Shown here: in pieces, positions 14,416 through 22,851 of the stretch
How positions within the stretch are numbered: position 1 is the first letter of the stretch
How the letters are laid out: the number at the start of each line of letters is the position of its first letter
Notes under the pieces: generated by a model
The model's database searches: none
Seen by the model: only the letters and a program-made list of their open reading frames with translations
What the model was told of the DNA's origin: nothing
Origin: Desulfosporosinus sp. OT
GTDB lineage: Bacteria > Bacillota > Desulfitobacteriia > Desulfitobacteriales > Desulfitobacteriaceae
Length of the DNA stretch: 39,024 nucleotides
NCBI RefSeq assembly: GCF_000224515.1
Contig: NZ_AGAF01000027.1
Span: forward strand, 1 to 39,024
Reading direction: 5' to 3'
Program-made: the position numbers and the translations under genes

Positions 14416-15246
14416 ATGTCTGAAACAAATCTAAGCATTTTCGATAAAGCAATCGCAATCATACACAACACGCAAGACGGCAATCTGCTCTGTCCAACTC
14501 ATTTAAAGCTTACCGAAATGGCTGTGAACGGTTTTTTGAATGACAGAGGCATCGAGGCATTTAACAAGCTGTATGAGGAAGTTATAAGAGGCGAATATAA
14601 ACAGCCGTTTCTTCACGGCGTCGAACACATGACGCAGGACCATGAGGGATACATCCTGTTCAAAGGGAAAGCAGTTGAGCATTATTCAAGCCCGTGGATA
14701 CATTCACATGACGCCAGAAATTCGCTTTTAAAGATTCAACAGCAATGCCTGTTTCTGGAGAGTAAGGGCATTACACCTGACAGTATGAACATTGTATGGC
14801 GCTGGAAAGATGATAACGAATTCGGCGAGTACCAAAAAGCAAAGTTAGACGATTTGATTACCGCAGACAACAGTAAAATTGTATTTTCTGAAATCACCTT
14901 GGACAACAACGACAGTCAGATCGTAACCTTTTTTATGCCTGGAAATCCCCATGACACGATGATTTATAACACAGATGATTACATCGACTTTATGGAGCGC
15001 CACTGCGACAACGGCGGAAAAGACTTCTTTATTCAGTCCCATACCTTTTCCTATGGTAAAGGTGAAGAACGGGAAGCAGGAGAGGATGAGATGAAAATCA
15101 TCCTCTCCTGCTTCGATTATCTGAAAGGCAAAGACCTTTTGAAAGCAGAAGCCGTCAGTGAATATGGCTCAAAGGGATACAGCCGTTTTTATGAAGATGA
15201 TCCCGAGCTTTCAGAGGAACAGGAGGAGTACGATGATGAGATTTGA
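14416..15246 (+). CDS. Conserved mobile-element protein of unknown function with acidic C-terminus
   Basis: A 276-residue soluble protein without a motif I recognise. Sequence around HGVEHMTQDHEGYILFKGKA and YSSPWIHSHDARNSLLKI suggests an alpha/beta fold. The last residues are acidic (EDDPELSEEQEEYDDEI). ATG 14416 is chosen over ATG 14395 because GGAAGGAAG lies 7-15 bases before it. Its end overlaps the start of the next gene, which marks it as the first gene of the primase operon. It may be an antirestriction or transfer accessory protein, but the sequence gives no direct support for either. Confidence 0.75.
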   Translation: MSETNLSIFDKAIAIIHNTQDGNLLCPTHLKLTEMAVNGFLNDRGIEAFNKLYEEVIRGEYKQPFLHGVEHMTQDHEGYILFKGKAVEHYSSPWIHSHDARNSLLKIQQQCLFLESKGITPDSMNIVWRWKDDNEFGEYQKAKLDDLITADNSKIVFSEITLDNNDSQIVTFFMPGNPHDTMIYNTDDYIDFMERHCDNGGKDFFIQSHTFSYGKGEEREAGEDEMKIILSCFDYLKGKDLLKAEAVSEYGSKGYSRFYEDDPELSEEQEEYDDEI

Positions 15247-16276
15247 GAATGTGGATGTGATAGACACCCTTCGGAAAATCATGCAGCACAACACGGAGCA
15301 TTACCAGTCGGATTTTGAATATGACATCGCAAGACTGCAAAGAGCCGCGGAGGACAGCCGCGGCAGCCGACATTTCCTTTGGCTGTCCCGTGGGTTCGGC
15401 ACCTGGTGTTTTGAAGAACGGGACGTCTATATCCGAAACACCCACGCCTTTAACACCTGGGACTATTACAATCATTCCAGCGAAAACGTCAAAGCCTTCG
15501 CGGTAGAGATCGAAGCCTTGCAGGGCAAAACTGTCGTCGGCCATGTTTTTGAGCTGGACTACAAAACGCATATTGAGGATGTGCGGAAAAACTGCTTCAA
15601 CGCACAGGCGGTTGAGGCGGTTTTCAAGCATCCCGACAGCAACAACGGATACATCCGCAGGTTTGACATTGACGAATATAACACTAACTGGTACAGCATC
15701 GGCCAGCGTTACGGTGAGATTGAAGCCCTGCGCTATGAGGTGGGTGATGAACAGCGGCTGCAGGATGTTTTGTGCAAGGCAAGGCAGATACGGATAATGA
15801 ATACCGCCGCCGGAAGCCTGGACAGATACATTGCTGCCATGGTAAAGGAACGCTTTTACAGCTACGGCTACACCCGTGACGATATGGTATTCACCATACC
15901 CAGAGATGTTTTTGACGCCCTGAAGCATAAGGTTCCTGTTTACATGCTGTCCAAAGACAACATCAGGGAGCCTGTCACCAGCACCGATGAAATCAGCTAT
16001 CACCTCTTTCACAAGGGTATTTTTGGTATGGTGCCGGAAGACAAACGGCTGCTGGAATACCTGTTGGCTCTGCCTGAAAACCGGGCAGAGCTTTTTAATT
16101 GGACAGAGTTAAATCAAATTTACGTTCTGGCCATTGCCGCCGGTCAGTCGGGGGATATGGATAAAGCTGAGCTTAAAACCATAGAAACCATCATCTATAA
16201 GCTGGACAAGGCGCTTCCTGCCCCTCTTGAACCTGCGGAAAATGTGCGGGAGATTGATCACGAACTGGAGGTGTGA
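15233..16276 (+). CDS. Conserved mobile-element protein of unknown function ending in ELEV
   Basis: A 347-residue protein that starts inside the end of the previous gene. Tandem ATG codons at 15233 and 15236 follow AGGAGGAG. The N-terminal half is polar (RSSRG-type loops around HFLWLSRGFGTWCFEERDVYIR); the C-terminal half includes IPRDVFDALKHKVPVYMLSKDN, a segment that recalls DUF384x-type element domains, though I would not assign one. It ends REIDHELEV. Tight coupling with the primase downstream, whose ribosome binding site lies in its last codons, suggests a joint role in processing transferred DNA. The function is unknown. Confidence 0.78.
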   Translation: MMRFENVDVIDTLRKIMQHNTEHYQSDFEYDIARLQRAAEDSRGSRHFLWLSRGFGTWCFEERDVYIRNTHAFNTWDYYNHSSENVKAFAVEIEALQGKTVVGHVFELDYKTHIEDVRKNCFNAQAVEAVFKHPDSNNGYIRRFDIDEYNTNWYSIGQRYGEIEALRYEVGDEQRLQDVLCKARQIRIMNTAAGSLDRYIAAMVKERFYSYGYTRDDMVFTIPRDVFDALKHKVPVYMLSKDNIREPVTSTDEISYHLFHKGIFGMVPEDKRLLEYLLALPENRAELFNWTELNQIYVLAIAAGQSGDMDKAELKTIETIIYKLDKALPAPLEPAENVREIDHELEV

Positions 16277-16284
16277 CGCAGCCT

Positions 16285-17346
16285 ATGGCACAAACGGCAA
16301 CGAAACCCCTTCGCTTCACCGAGGAACAGATCGAACAGGCCAACCGGGTCAGCCTGGTTGAGCTTGCTCAGCAGTATGGCTTCAAGCTGGAAAAGGGAGG
16401 GCGCAAAGCCTTCCATGCCCAAAATTCCGGCGGTCTCTACATCTTCAAGGACAGCAACCGCTTTTACCACTGGACCTCTAATTCAAAGGGCGGTGCCATT
16501 GATTTTGTGATGAAGTATGACGGCAAAACCTTTACCGAAGCGGTGGCACAGTTAATTGGCGAAAGCTACGAGCCGTATGTCCGGGAGCGTATCCCCTACG
16601 TAAAAGCAGAAAAAGGTCCCCTTGTCCTACCCGACAAGGCCGCCAACTTCAAACGGGCCTATTGGTATCTGGTGAGCATCCGGGGAATTGCACCGGAGGT
16701 TGTCTCTCTGCTGATGAACGGGCGGAAAATCTACCAGGAAGCGAAATACGGCAACTGCGTGTTTGTCGGCTATGACAGGGACAAAAACCCGAAATACTGC
16801 TCTATGCGGGCGGCCCGCAAGGAAAGCGATTTTAAGCAGGATAAAGAGAATTCCGACAAGAGCTACCCCTTCTATATAGAGGGCAAAAATGATACCGTCA
16901 TCGTTTCCGAAAGCCCTATCGACCTGATGAGCCATGCCACCCTTGCCAAAATGCATGGTCTGGACTGGAAGCAGGATCACCGCCTATCCCTCGGCTGCAC
17001 CTGGGACGGAGCACTGGAACGATACCTGAAAGACCACCCTGAAATCAAAAGAATCGTCTTTGCCCTGGACAACGACTTCAACACAAGGGATAAGGACGGC
17101 AAGCGGGCTCCCAATTACGGTCAGGTGGCTGCCGAGAAATACTGCGGCAAATACGGCGAACAGGGCTATGCCTGCGCTATCCACCGGCCCCATCTCAAGG
17201 ACTTCAACCAGGACCTTACAGAAATCCGCAAGGGCAAAAGCCCAAAGGAACTGGACGCCATGCGGGTTTCCATTCTGGAAGCCGAATTTGAACGCGAGGC
17301 ACGGGACGAGCCGGAGGAAGAATCGGAGGACGAACTGGAACCCTGA
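16285..17346 (+). CDS. DUF3991/Toprim-domain DNA primase-like protein
   Basis: A 353-residue primase-like protein of the type found on conjugative elements. The N-terminus is a degenerate DnaG-like zinc-binding/DUF3991 region (LVELAQQYGFKLEKGG, WTSNSKGGAIDFVM, residues about 20-80). A Toprim-type domain follows with E209 in VIVSESPIDLMS and D262/D264 in FALDNDFNT as metal ligands. The C-terminus is acidic and ends DEPEEESEDELEP. ATG 16285 is chosen over GTG 16273, which abuts the ribosome binding site. It likely primes complementary-strand synthesis after transfer. Primases of some other conjugation systems are known to be exported to recipients, which makes the acidic tail notable. A terminator follows. 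Confidence 0.88.
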   Translation: MAQTATKPLRFTEEQIEQANRVSLVELAQQYGFKLEKGGRKAFHAQNSGGLYIFKDSNRFYHWTSNSKGGAIDFVMKYDGKTFTEAVAQLIGESYEPYVRERIPYVKAEKGPLVLPDKAANFKRAYWYLVSIRGIAPEVVSLLMNGRKIYQEAKYGNCVFVGYDRDKNPKYCSMRAARKESDFKQDKENSDKSYPFYIEGKNDTVIVSESPIDLMSHATLAKMHGLDWKQDHRLSLGCTWDGALERYLKDHPEIKRIVFALDNDFNTRDKDGKRAPNYGQVAAEKYCGKYGEQGYACAIHRPHLKDFNQDLTEIRKGKSPKELDAMRVSILEAEFEREARDEPEEESEDELEP

Positions 17347-17372
17347 CTGATTTTCTTTTCATTGGTACACCC

Positions 17373-17390
17373 CTTCCCCATTCGGGGAAG
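17373..17390 (+). other. Short hairpin between primase stop and terminator
   Basis: CTTCCCC at 17373-17379 pairs with GGGGAAG at 17384-17390 around an ATTC tetraloop. It lies just before a strong terminator and may be part of the same 3'-end structure. Confidence 0.5.
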
Positions 17391-17401
17391 CCCGAAACGA
17401 G

Positions 17402-17433
17402 AAAAACGAAGGTCGCAAGACCCTCGTTTTTTT
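17402..17433 (+). terminator. Strong rho-independent terminator of the primase operon
   Basis: AAAAACGAAGGTC pairs with GACCCTCGTTTTT (one mismatch) around a GCAA loop, and a run of seven T residues ends at 17433. Confidence 0.85.
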
Positions 17434-17450
17434 CAGTTAAGGCAGGAATA

Positions 17451-17497
17451 GATTTGTTGAACAAATCGTCAAAACGGCTTGCCGACAGTGTCGGCAA
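17451..17497. promoter_or_regulatory. Two adjacent perfect palindromes (oriT or operator candidate)
   Basis: GATTTGTT-G-AACAAATC (17451-17467) and TTGCCGACA-G-TGTCGGCAA (17479-17497) are perfect inverted repeats, each around a single central G, 11 bp apart. They sit in the noncoding gap between the primase operon terminator and the PAPS-reductase-like gene, four genes upstream of the relaxase. TGTTAAA or TGTTAGT motifs repeat three times downstream (17500-17538). This fits an oriT region or binding sites for a dimeric regulator; no nick site can be assigned. Confidence 0.5.
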
Positions 17498-17554
17498 CGT
17501 TGTTAAAACCCTATATAGATTGTTAGTTTTTTGTTAAAGCGAAAGGCGGTGTTC

Positions 17555-18520
17555 ATGGAACGCTGGCAGTTGGTACAGCGCCAGAGTCTCCCGCTTGAAG
17601 CAAAGATAATATTAACAGAGCAAAGAATCCGGGAGTGGGTGGATTACTATGGCATTTACGGAACCTATGTAAGCTATTCCGGCGGCAAGGATTCCACTGT
17701 ACTCCTGGATATTTGCCGCCGCTTGTATCCGTCCATGACGGCGGCGTTTTGTGATACAGGCCTGGAGTATCCCGAAGTGCGGGAGCATGTAAAGCAGATG
17801 CCCAACGTGGAATGGTTGAAACCTAAAGTCCCTTTTAAAGAAGTTTTGCAGAAATACGGCTATCCCATTATCTCCAAGGAGTATGCCGACTATATCCACC
17901 GGTTGCAGCGGTCGCCGGACAATGAAGCGATCCGCAATAAAGTGATTAACGGGATCTGTGTCAGCGGACGGCCAACCAGCTTTAAGCTCCCGCAAAAGTG
18001 GCATTATCTCATTGACAGCGGAATTAAAATCAGCGCGGACTGCTGCGGAGTAATGAAGAAATCGCCGCTGAAATCGTTTGAAAAGAAAAACGGCGTGTTT
18101 CCCATTCTTGGTATTATGGCGGCTGAGAGCAAACGCCGGGAACAGAATTATCTGAAAGACGGCTGCAACGCCTTCAAGCTGAAGCGGCCCCAGTCCCGCC
18201 CCATCTCCATCTGGACGGAACAGGATGTTTTACAGTATATCGTCATAGAAAAGCTGCCCATTGCTAAATGCTACGGCGAAGTCGTACCAGCAAGCAGGCA
18301 GCTTTCTTTATTTGAACCTCCTCTGCTGGAAACGACCCTGTGCAAGCGTACCGGCTGCATCTTCTGCGGTTTTGGCTGCCATCTTGAGAAAGAGCCGAAC
18401 CGATTTCAACGGCTGAAAGTGACGCACCCGAAGCTTTGGGAGTATTGCATGAAGCCTGTGGAAACAGGCGGGCTGGGGATGAGGCCGGTGTTGTTTGCCT
18501 ATGGCGTAAAAATCGAATAA
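17555..18520 (+). CDS. PAPS-reductase/ATP-pyrophosphatase family protein
   Basis: A 321-residue member of the adenine nucleotide alpha-hydrolase (PP-loop) superfamily, like phosphoadenosine phosphosulfate reductase and DndC. The PP motif SGGKDS is at residues 42-47. Downstream cysteines form a possible Fe-S or zinc site (ADCCGVMKKSP, and CKRTGCIFCGFGCH in the C-terminal third). ATG 17555 follows AAAGGCGGTG; TTG 17531 is an alternative. It is not next to cysteine-biosynthesis genes, and such stand-alone homologs are frequent on phages and conjugative elements. A role in nucleic-acid modification (sulfur chemistry) is plausible but unproven; no dnd partners are present in the window. Confidence 0.85.
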   Translation: MERWQLVQRQSLPLEAKIILTEQRIREWVDYYGIYGTYVSYSGGKDSTVLLDICRRLYPSMTAAFCDTGLEYPEVREHVKQMPNVEWLKPKVPFKEVLQKYGYPIISKEYADYIHRLQRSPDNEAIRNKVINGICVSGRPTSFKLPQKWHYLIDSGIKISADCCGVMKKSPLKSFEKKNGVFPILGIMAAESKRREQNYLKDGCNAFKLKRPQSRPISIWTEQDVLQYIVIEKLPIAKCYGEVVPASRQLSLFEPPLLETTLCKRTGCIFCGFGCHLEKEPNRFQRLKVTHPKLWEYCMKPVETGGLGMRPVLFAYGVKIE

Positions 18521-18538
18521 ACCAAAGGAGTTTTCACG

Positions 18539-18820
18539 ATGATGGAACAAGAACCTGCAATCAATCAAAAGGACTATGAAAGGGCTTCCCAACTTTTAGG
18601 GAGGCTCTTCGACGTTGATTCGGATATTACGGAACAAATCAACAGATGCCTCCAAGATTACGGAGCCAATGGATTTTTCAGAAACCTTGAGAGCTTCGAT
18701 TTTTCAGAAGATGTTTTTGAAAAGCTGAAGGCTGTCAGAATGGTGCTGGTTGGAATGGGCGAAGAAGCAGTACCCGATTTACAAAAGCTTGAAAAGCCGG
18801 GAGGGGGTGCAAAACTGTGA
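18539..18820 (+). CDS. Small unknown protein upstream of the RadC-like gene
   Basis: A 93-residue mostly helical soluble protein with no recognised family. ATG 18539 has AAAGGAG 9-15 bases upstream. It overlaps the GTG start of the RadC-like gene by four bases, so the two are coupled. The short spacing to the PAPS-reductase-like gene (18 bases) puts all three in one operon. It may be a partner of the JAB-domain protein; nothing in its sequence shows a catalytic site. Confidence 0.7.
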   Translation: MMEQEPAINQKDYERASQLLGRLFDVDSDITEQINRCLQDYGANGFFRNLESFDFSEDVFEKLKAVRMVLVGMGEEAVPDLQKLEKPGGGAKL

Positions 18821-19602
18821 AGAAAAACTATGATGAGGCTCACGCCTCCAACTTCATAAAAGGTATCACCCGCCTTACGGGAATTGCCGAAAGCAAGCTG
18901 AAAAAATATGCGGCTGAAAACAATCTCTTCAATGTGCTGGAGCACCCCAAGACCATTGACCCTAACAAACAGCAGCTTGAAAAGATTCATGTCCTGAACG
19001 AATTCATCTCTGCTTATCGGCTCCTCAAGCTACAGGAGAACGAAAACAAGCTGGTACTTGATTCCTCTAAGGTGGCGGGAGAATACTTTGCATCCTTATT
19101 GGGCGGCATTAAGGATAGGGAGAAGTTTATGGTTGCTTTTCTGGATACCGGCAACAACATCATCGAGACCAGGATCTTCTCCGAGGGAAGCATCGGAGAA
19201 GCAGCCGTTTATCCGAGAATGATCTTGAAAGCGGCCCTTGACTGCGATTGCACGTCCATCCTCCTGGCACACAATCATCCTGGGGGAAGTCGGATTCCAT
19301 CAATTCAGGACAGGGATATAACCAAAAGACTGATATCCATTTTTGCGCCGCTCCAGATCAGCGTATTGGACCATATTATTGTCGCCAATAGCCAATATCA
19401 CTCCATGGCCGAGATGGAGGGTATGCCGCAGCCCTCCAGGGATGTAAGCTACGATGCTATCCCTCTGGATAACAATAAGGCGCTCGGGGAGGATAAAGCA
19501 GATTTTCATGCAGACATTTCGGATTTTGATGAATCAGACCTGGATGAGTTTAATCTTATAGAACCGGACGACAAGGAGGATGAGGATGAATGGGAGCTTT
19601 GA
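18817..19602 (+). CDS. RadC-like JAB/MPN domain protein with acidic C-terminus
   Basis: A 261-residue protein with a RadC-type JAB (MPN+) metalloprotease-like domain at residues about 85-205. The JAMM motif is visible as H152-N-H154-P-G-G followed by Asp 8-10 residues later (IQDRDITKRL), with an upstream Glu in FSEGSIGEA. The usual HPRE before the catalytic loop is YPRM here, and HPSG is HPGG. The helix-hairpin-helix part of chromosomal RadC is absent. The last 45 residues are very acidic and end EDEDEWEL. GTG at 18817 is used, with GGAGGGGG upstream. Mobile-element RadC homologs are common, and their true function is unsettled. Confidence 0.88.
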   Translation: MKKNYDEAHASNFIKGITRLTGIAESKLKKYAAENNLFNVLEHPKTIDPNKQQLEKIHVLNEFISAYRLLKLQENENKLVLDSSKVAGEYFASLLGGIKDREKFMVAFLDTGNNIIETRIFSEGSIGEAAVYPRMILKAALDCDCTSILLAHNHPGGSRIPSIQDRDITKRLISIFAPLQISVLDHIIVANSQYHSMAEMEGMPQPSRDVSYDAIPLDNNKALGEDKADFHADISDFDESDLDEFNLIEPDDKEDEDEWEL

Positions 19603-19633
19603 TTGACAAATAATAAGGAAAGGAGCGTGTCCT

Positions 19634-20131
19634 ATGGCGAAAGCCAGCAAACAACAGGACGAAAAAATCACTACGTCCATTTATCTTACAAAACAGATGT
19701 GCGGCGAAATTGATAAGAAGGCGGACAGAGAGCATATTTCCCGCAACGAGCAAATCCGCAAGTATATAGAAAAGGGCCTGGCGATTGAAAGCTACGAGGA
19801 AAACATCGACCTCATCACCGCCATTATCCACCAGGAAATCGACGTGTCTATCAAGGCGCTGGGCAACCGCCTGGCCGGAATGATCAACCGCATGACCATC
19901 ATCTCGGCGGCGGGCTACTATGCCAATATTGCTCTAATTGCCGACCTCATCGACACCGACCGCTATTCTTCCTTTGAAAAAATCGAACGCCTGGCCCGGA
20001 AACGCGCCCTGGCCTATGCCAACCTGAAAAGCGGCGACGCGCTTAAAGCCTTTCTGGATGACGAGGAAATGAAAAAGGCGGTCAGCGAGCTCAAGGGAGG
20101 AACCCCGGCCTATGTCGATTTTGATGTATAA
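19634..20131 (+). CDS. Relaxosome accessory protein (ribbon-helix-helix type)
   Basis: A 165-residue protein directly upstream of, and overlapping, the relaxase. Residues about 10-45 (KITTSIYLTKQM then a short helix and ISRNEQIRKYIEKGL) fit a ribbon-helix-helix DNA-binding domain, and the rest is helical. ATG 19634 has AAAGGAG upstream. Position and fold match MobC-like accessory proteins that bind oriT and help the relaxase, though the assignment to a named family is inference. Its final 20 bases overlap the relaxase start. Confidence 0.75.
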   Translation: MAKASKQQDEKITTSIYLTKQMCGEIDKKADREHISRNEQIRKYIEKGLAIESYEENIDLITAIIHQEIDVSIKALGNRLAGMINRMTIISAAGYYANIALIADLIDTDRYSSFEKIERLARKRALAYANLKSGDALKAFLDDEEMKKAVSELKGGTPAYVDFDV

Positions 20132-21347
20132 GCAGCGGTTTAGAAATCCCAATTACCGAAAAACCCCTAAATGCAACTATGCCCATATCGGTTATATCGC
20201 CACCCGCCCCGGCGCCTCCAAAAACGAGGGAATGCGGCATGGATTGTTCGGCAAGCTTTCTCCCGGCAAGCTTGAGGAGTTTGAAACCTGGCAGGAAGTC
20301 GCCAGAGAGGTCCGGGAGCTGTCATATAAAAAAGTCAACATCTTCCGCAGCATCATTTCTTTTGCCCCTGAGACCGCTGCGGAATTGGGGTTGAACGACC
20401 ACAAGGCATGGGAGCAGTACATCGAGCGGCATATCCAAACCCTAGCGCAGAAAAACGGCATCAGCGTAAAAAACCTGTCCTGGGTATGCGCTCACCACAA
20501 CGAGCGCAGCCATCCCCATAGCCACATTGCCTTTTGGGACAAAAACCAAAGGCTGATGAAAAACTACGTTCACCCCAAAATTCCCGACAGTATCCGCATC
20601 CAGCTGATCAAGGAAACCTTTGCGGACAAGATCGAGCAGTATTGCAGGGTGAAGGACAAAGCCAAAGGCGACATCAAGGCCGTCACCGATGAATTGGTAT
20701 CCGAATTTGATGAGTACGTCAGGGTGGCTCATCCGAAGGAATACAAACGGTTAAAGGAGCTGGTGGGACGGATTGACGCGGACGAATTGGGTGCGGCTCC
20801 CATGGACGGCATCCTAGGAGACGCCGATTTATCTCCGCTGATTGTCAAACTGTTCGACCTGAAAGATAAAATGCCGAAGAAAGGCCGCCTATATTACAAG
20901 CTGCTGCCCGAAGAAGTCAAAGCCGAGGTTGACGCCTTTATTGACCAACTGAAAAACGGCAACGAGTATATCCGCAGCCTGATCGACGATTACGCGGACA
21001 GCAGGTGCGCCCTGGCAATGCTCTACGACACCGACCCTGAGAATACGGAAAAGTACCGGCAAAAGGCGGTCAAGGAAGCGGAAAAGCTGATTGCCAACAA
21101 ACTGCTGGGCGTGCTAAAATCCATGCTGAACAAGGAACGGGAATTGTCCCATATGGAGTACACCGAGGCTAGGAAGCATTACTATACCGAGCAGATGATC
21201 TGTGAAATCCTGATGATGCTGGAACAGAACATCGTAAGCCTTGATACGGAATATGACGACAAGCAGAAAACTATGAGCACCGAGCTATCAAAGGCGGCAA
21301 AAAAGGAATGGTACTTGCGGCATAAAGACAGGGGCATGGAACGGTAA
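20112..21347 (+). CDS. MobL-type relaxase
   Basis: A 411-residue relaxase that would nick oriT and lead the transferred strand. The catalytic metal-binding cluster is at residues 128-138 (HHNERSHPHSH), matching the histidine motif of MobP-class enzymes. The N-terminus has a short conserved beta strand (GYIATRPG) and tyrosines at positions 6 and 14 that are candidate nucleophiles. The C-terminal half is helical and probably binds DNA or partners. ATG 20112 follows GGGAGG in the accessory gene; ATG 20124 is possible. Unlike many neighbours it ends in basic residues. No terminator of good quality follows, though a weak CCGG-stem with a T run lies near 21395-21424. Confidence 0.87.
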   Translation: MSILMYKQRFRNPNYRKTPKCNYAHIGYIATRPGASKNEGMRHGLFGKLSPGKLEEFETWQEVAREVRELSYKKVNIFRSIISFAPETAAELGLNDHKAWEQYIERHIQTLAQKNGISVKNLSWVCAHHNERSHPHSHIAFWDKNQRLMKNYVHPKIPDSIRIQLIKETFADKIEQYCRVKDKAKGDIKAVTDELVSEFDEYVRVAHPKEYKRLKELVGRIDADELGAAPMDGILGDADLSPLIVKLFDLKDKMPKKGRLYYKLLPEEVKAEVDAFIDQLKNGNEYIRSLIDDYADSRCALAMLYDTDPENTEKYRQKAVKEAEKLIANKLLGVLKSMLNKERELSHMEYTEARKHYYTEQMICEILMMLEQNIVSLDTEYDDKQKTMSTELSKAAKKEWYLRHKDRGMER

Positions 21348-21450
21348 TGAAGCTTTAATGAATCAGGATAAAATCTAAAGAAGAACCGGAGCTCTAAACC
21401 CGGACAAAGAACCACTTTTTTTTGATTATTTTATTATGGGAGATGAGGAC

Positions 21451-21795
21451 ATGGATAGGGAACTTCAAGCAATATTAAAGCCCTATGACAAATGGGATAA
21501 TGACGTAGATGAAGAAACGAATCTGCGGGCAAAGGAAGCATTACATGGTTTTTACAAAACTTTATTGAACCGAACACCGGCAACAAACTATGAAAAAGAT
21601 AATATAGCGCATTTTCGATATCTGCATTTTTTTGTAGAAGTCAAAAAAGCATTTGAGGAAGAAAAGTATTTGAGAGTATGTAATGAATTGCTTTCCCTCA
21701 TGCATTATGTACCTTTTTTCCAGAAAAGAGTTTATAATAATACCGTGAAAATTCTGGAAACCTTTTTACAGATTGAGGAGAACGATAGATGTTAA
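21451..21795 (+). CDS. Unknown small protein, first gene of an AT-rich island
   Basis: A 114-residue helical protein (HFRYLHFFVEVKKAFEEEKYLRVCNELLSLMHYV) with no family I recognise. ATG 21451 has GGAGATGAGG immediately upstream; ATG 21436 lacks a site. The base composition is clearly more AT-rich than the relaxase gene, suggesting separate acquisition. Its stop overlaps the start of the next gene (ATGTTAA), so the two form a pair. Confidence 0.7.
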   Translation: MDRELQAILKPYDKWDNDVDEETNLRAKEALHGFYKTLLNRTPATNYEKDNIAHFRYLHFFVEVKKAFEEEKYLRVCNELLSLMHYVPFFQKRVYNNTVKILETFLQIEENDRC

Positions 21796-22496
21796 GAAAC
21801 TTTTGGGGAAAGATTCTGGGTAAAGAAGATGTGCAGAAACCGGAACAATCTGGCTGGGAATTCAATTATGCCATGGACTTTGTACGGCAAACCCTACAAT
21901 ATGAGCAGAGCAAACAGGATCAGATTGTCATCTTGGAATATATGTTGGGAATCATTAAGGAAGACTTGAAAAATGATTTACTGACGACAATTCTCTATAA
22001 CAAAGAGAACTTCGATAAGAAAATCAGTCATCCATTTCCCATATATTATGAAGATGAAGCAGGAAACAAAATCTGGGCTAAACCAGATGAAGAGAAAATG
22101 AAAAAGGTTGATTTAGCGAATGACTGCGTTTTGGTTTTAGCCTGGCATAGGGATAGAATGAGAAATATCATAAAAATTATAGCTAAGAACTCATTTGAAT
22201 ATATTAAAGGAAACCATTTAGCGTATTATTATACGGGTGCAGATCTATGCTTTGCATACAATGGCACTCACTCTATATCAGCAGGCATTGGGCATAAAAA
22301 AGGATTTATTGAAGCAAAAACAATTGATATAATTCCAATGTTTGACCATGTTTACACGGATGGGGACTGCTGGTACAACCAGCACAACGGGAATAAGCTC
22401 AGAGAATTATATGACTTTCGGGTGGGGGTTATTTATGAGATTTCCAAGATTAAATACAGGCTTGAAAATGAAGAAGATACTGCCGAGCTGGGATGA
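21789..22496 (+). CDS. Unknown protein, possibly DUF6710-like
   Basis: A 235-residue soluble protein. The C-terminal half has a compact block of conserved-looking features (AYYYTGADLCFAYNGTHSISAGIG and FDHVYTDGDCWYNQHNG), which I associate tentatively with DUF6710 proteins; the function is unknown. Tyr, Asp, His and Cys in this block could form an active site. It is co-translated with the small gene upstream. A two-gene AT-rich unit beside a toxin-antitoxin pair, inside a mobile element, is the usual setting for defence or addiction cargo, but nothing shows that directly. Confidence 0.65.
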   Translation: MLRNFWGKILGKEDVQKPEQSGWEFNYAMDFVRQTLQYEQSKQDQIVILEYMLGIIKEDLKNDLLTTILYNKENFDKKISHPFPIYYEDEAGNKIWAKPDEEKMKKVDLANDCVLVLAWHRDRMRNIIKIIAKNSFEYIKGNHLAYYYTGADLCFAYNGTHSISAGIGHKKGFIEAKTIDIIPMFDHVYTDGDCWYNQHNGNKLRELYDFRVGVIYEISKIKYRLENEEDTAELG

Positions 22497-22599
22497 AGGC
22501 CAATCCGCCAAACAGACAGAACAAAAAAGGAGATGATTTCAAGACAGATCGCAGGAATAACTATCACGAGTATCTGAATATGATCTTTACTGTAAAAAC

Positions 22600-22851
22600 A
22601 TGGCAATGTATAATAACTGTAAGAATATCTTCTACTTGTGGCGACAAGACTATCTCATCCAGAGAGGTCCATGTTGATCTGCTGACAACCGATGCTTTGA
22701 GTGAAAGCTTCTTAAAAAAATTCACGGTGAAGAAGTGCTGTTCTATGCTGAAGAAGATAGCATTGCCGTGAGTAATTTCCGGAATTGATTGTGGATTTTG
22801 AAACAGGCTTTGGAAAGTAGCTGATTTGATAGAAATGGGGGGGGCTCAAAA
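22600..22851 (+). pseudogene. Decayed coding sequence with several frameshifts
   Basis: Plausible protein segments continue one another only by changing frame: VDLLTTDALSESFLKK, then (after the A7 run at 22714-22720) HGEEVLFYAEEDSIAVSN, then FPELIVDFETGFGK, then VADLIEMGGAQ. Each switch happens within a few bases, and each segment is interrupted by a stop soon after. The 92-codon open frame from 22493 is only part of this. It is best read as the 3' part of a lost element gene; I do not recognise the family. Confidence 0.5.

Noticed and set aside
15155-16012. Antisense ORF (285 codons) opposite the 15233 gene
   Set aside because: No ribosome binding site or recognisable domain; the plus-strand gene is in a tight operon.
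21348-21450. Terminator after the relaxase
   Set aside because: Only a 4-bp CCGG stem precedes the T run at 21417-21424; too weak to call on its own.
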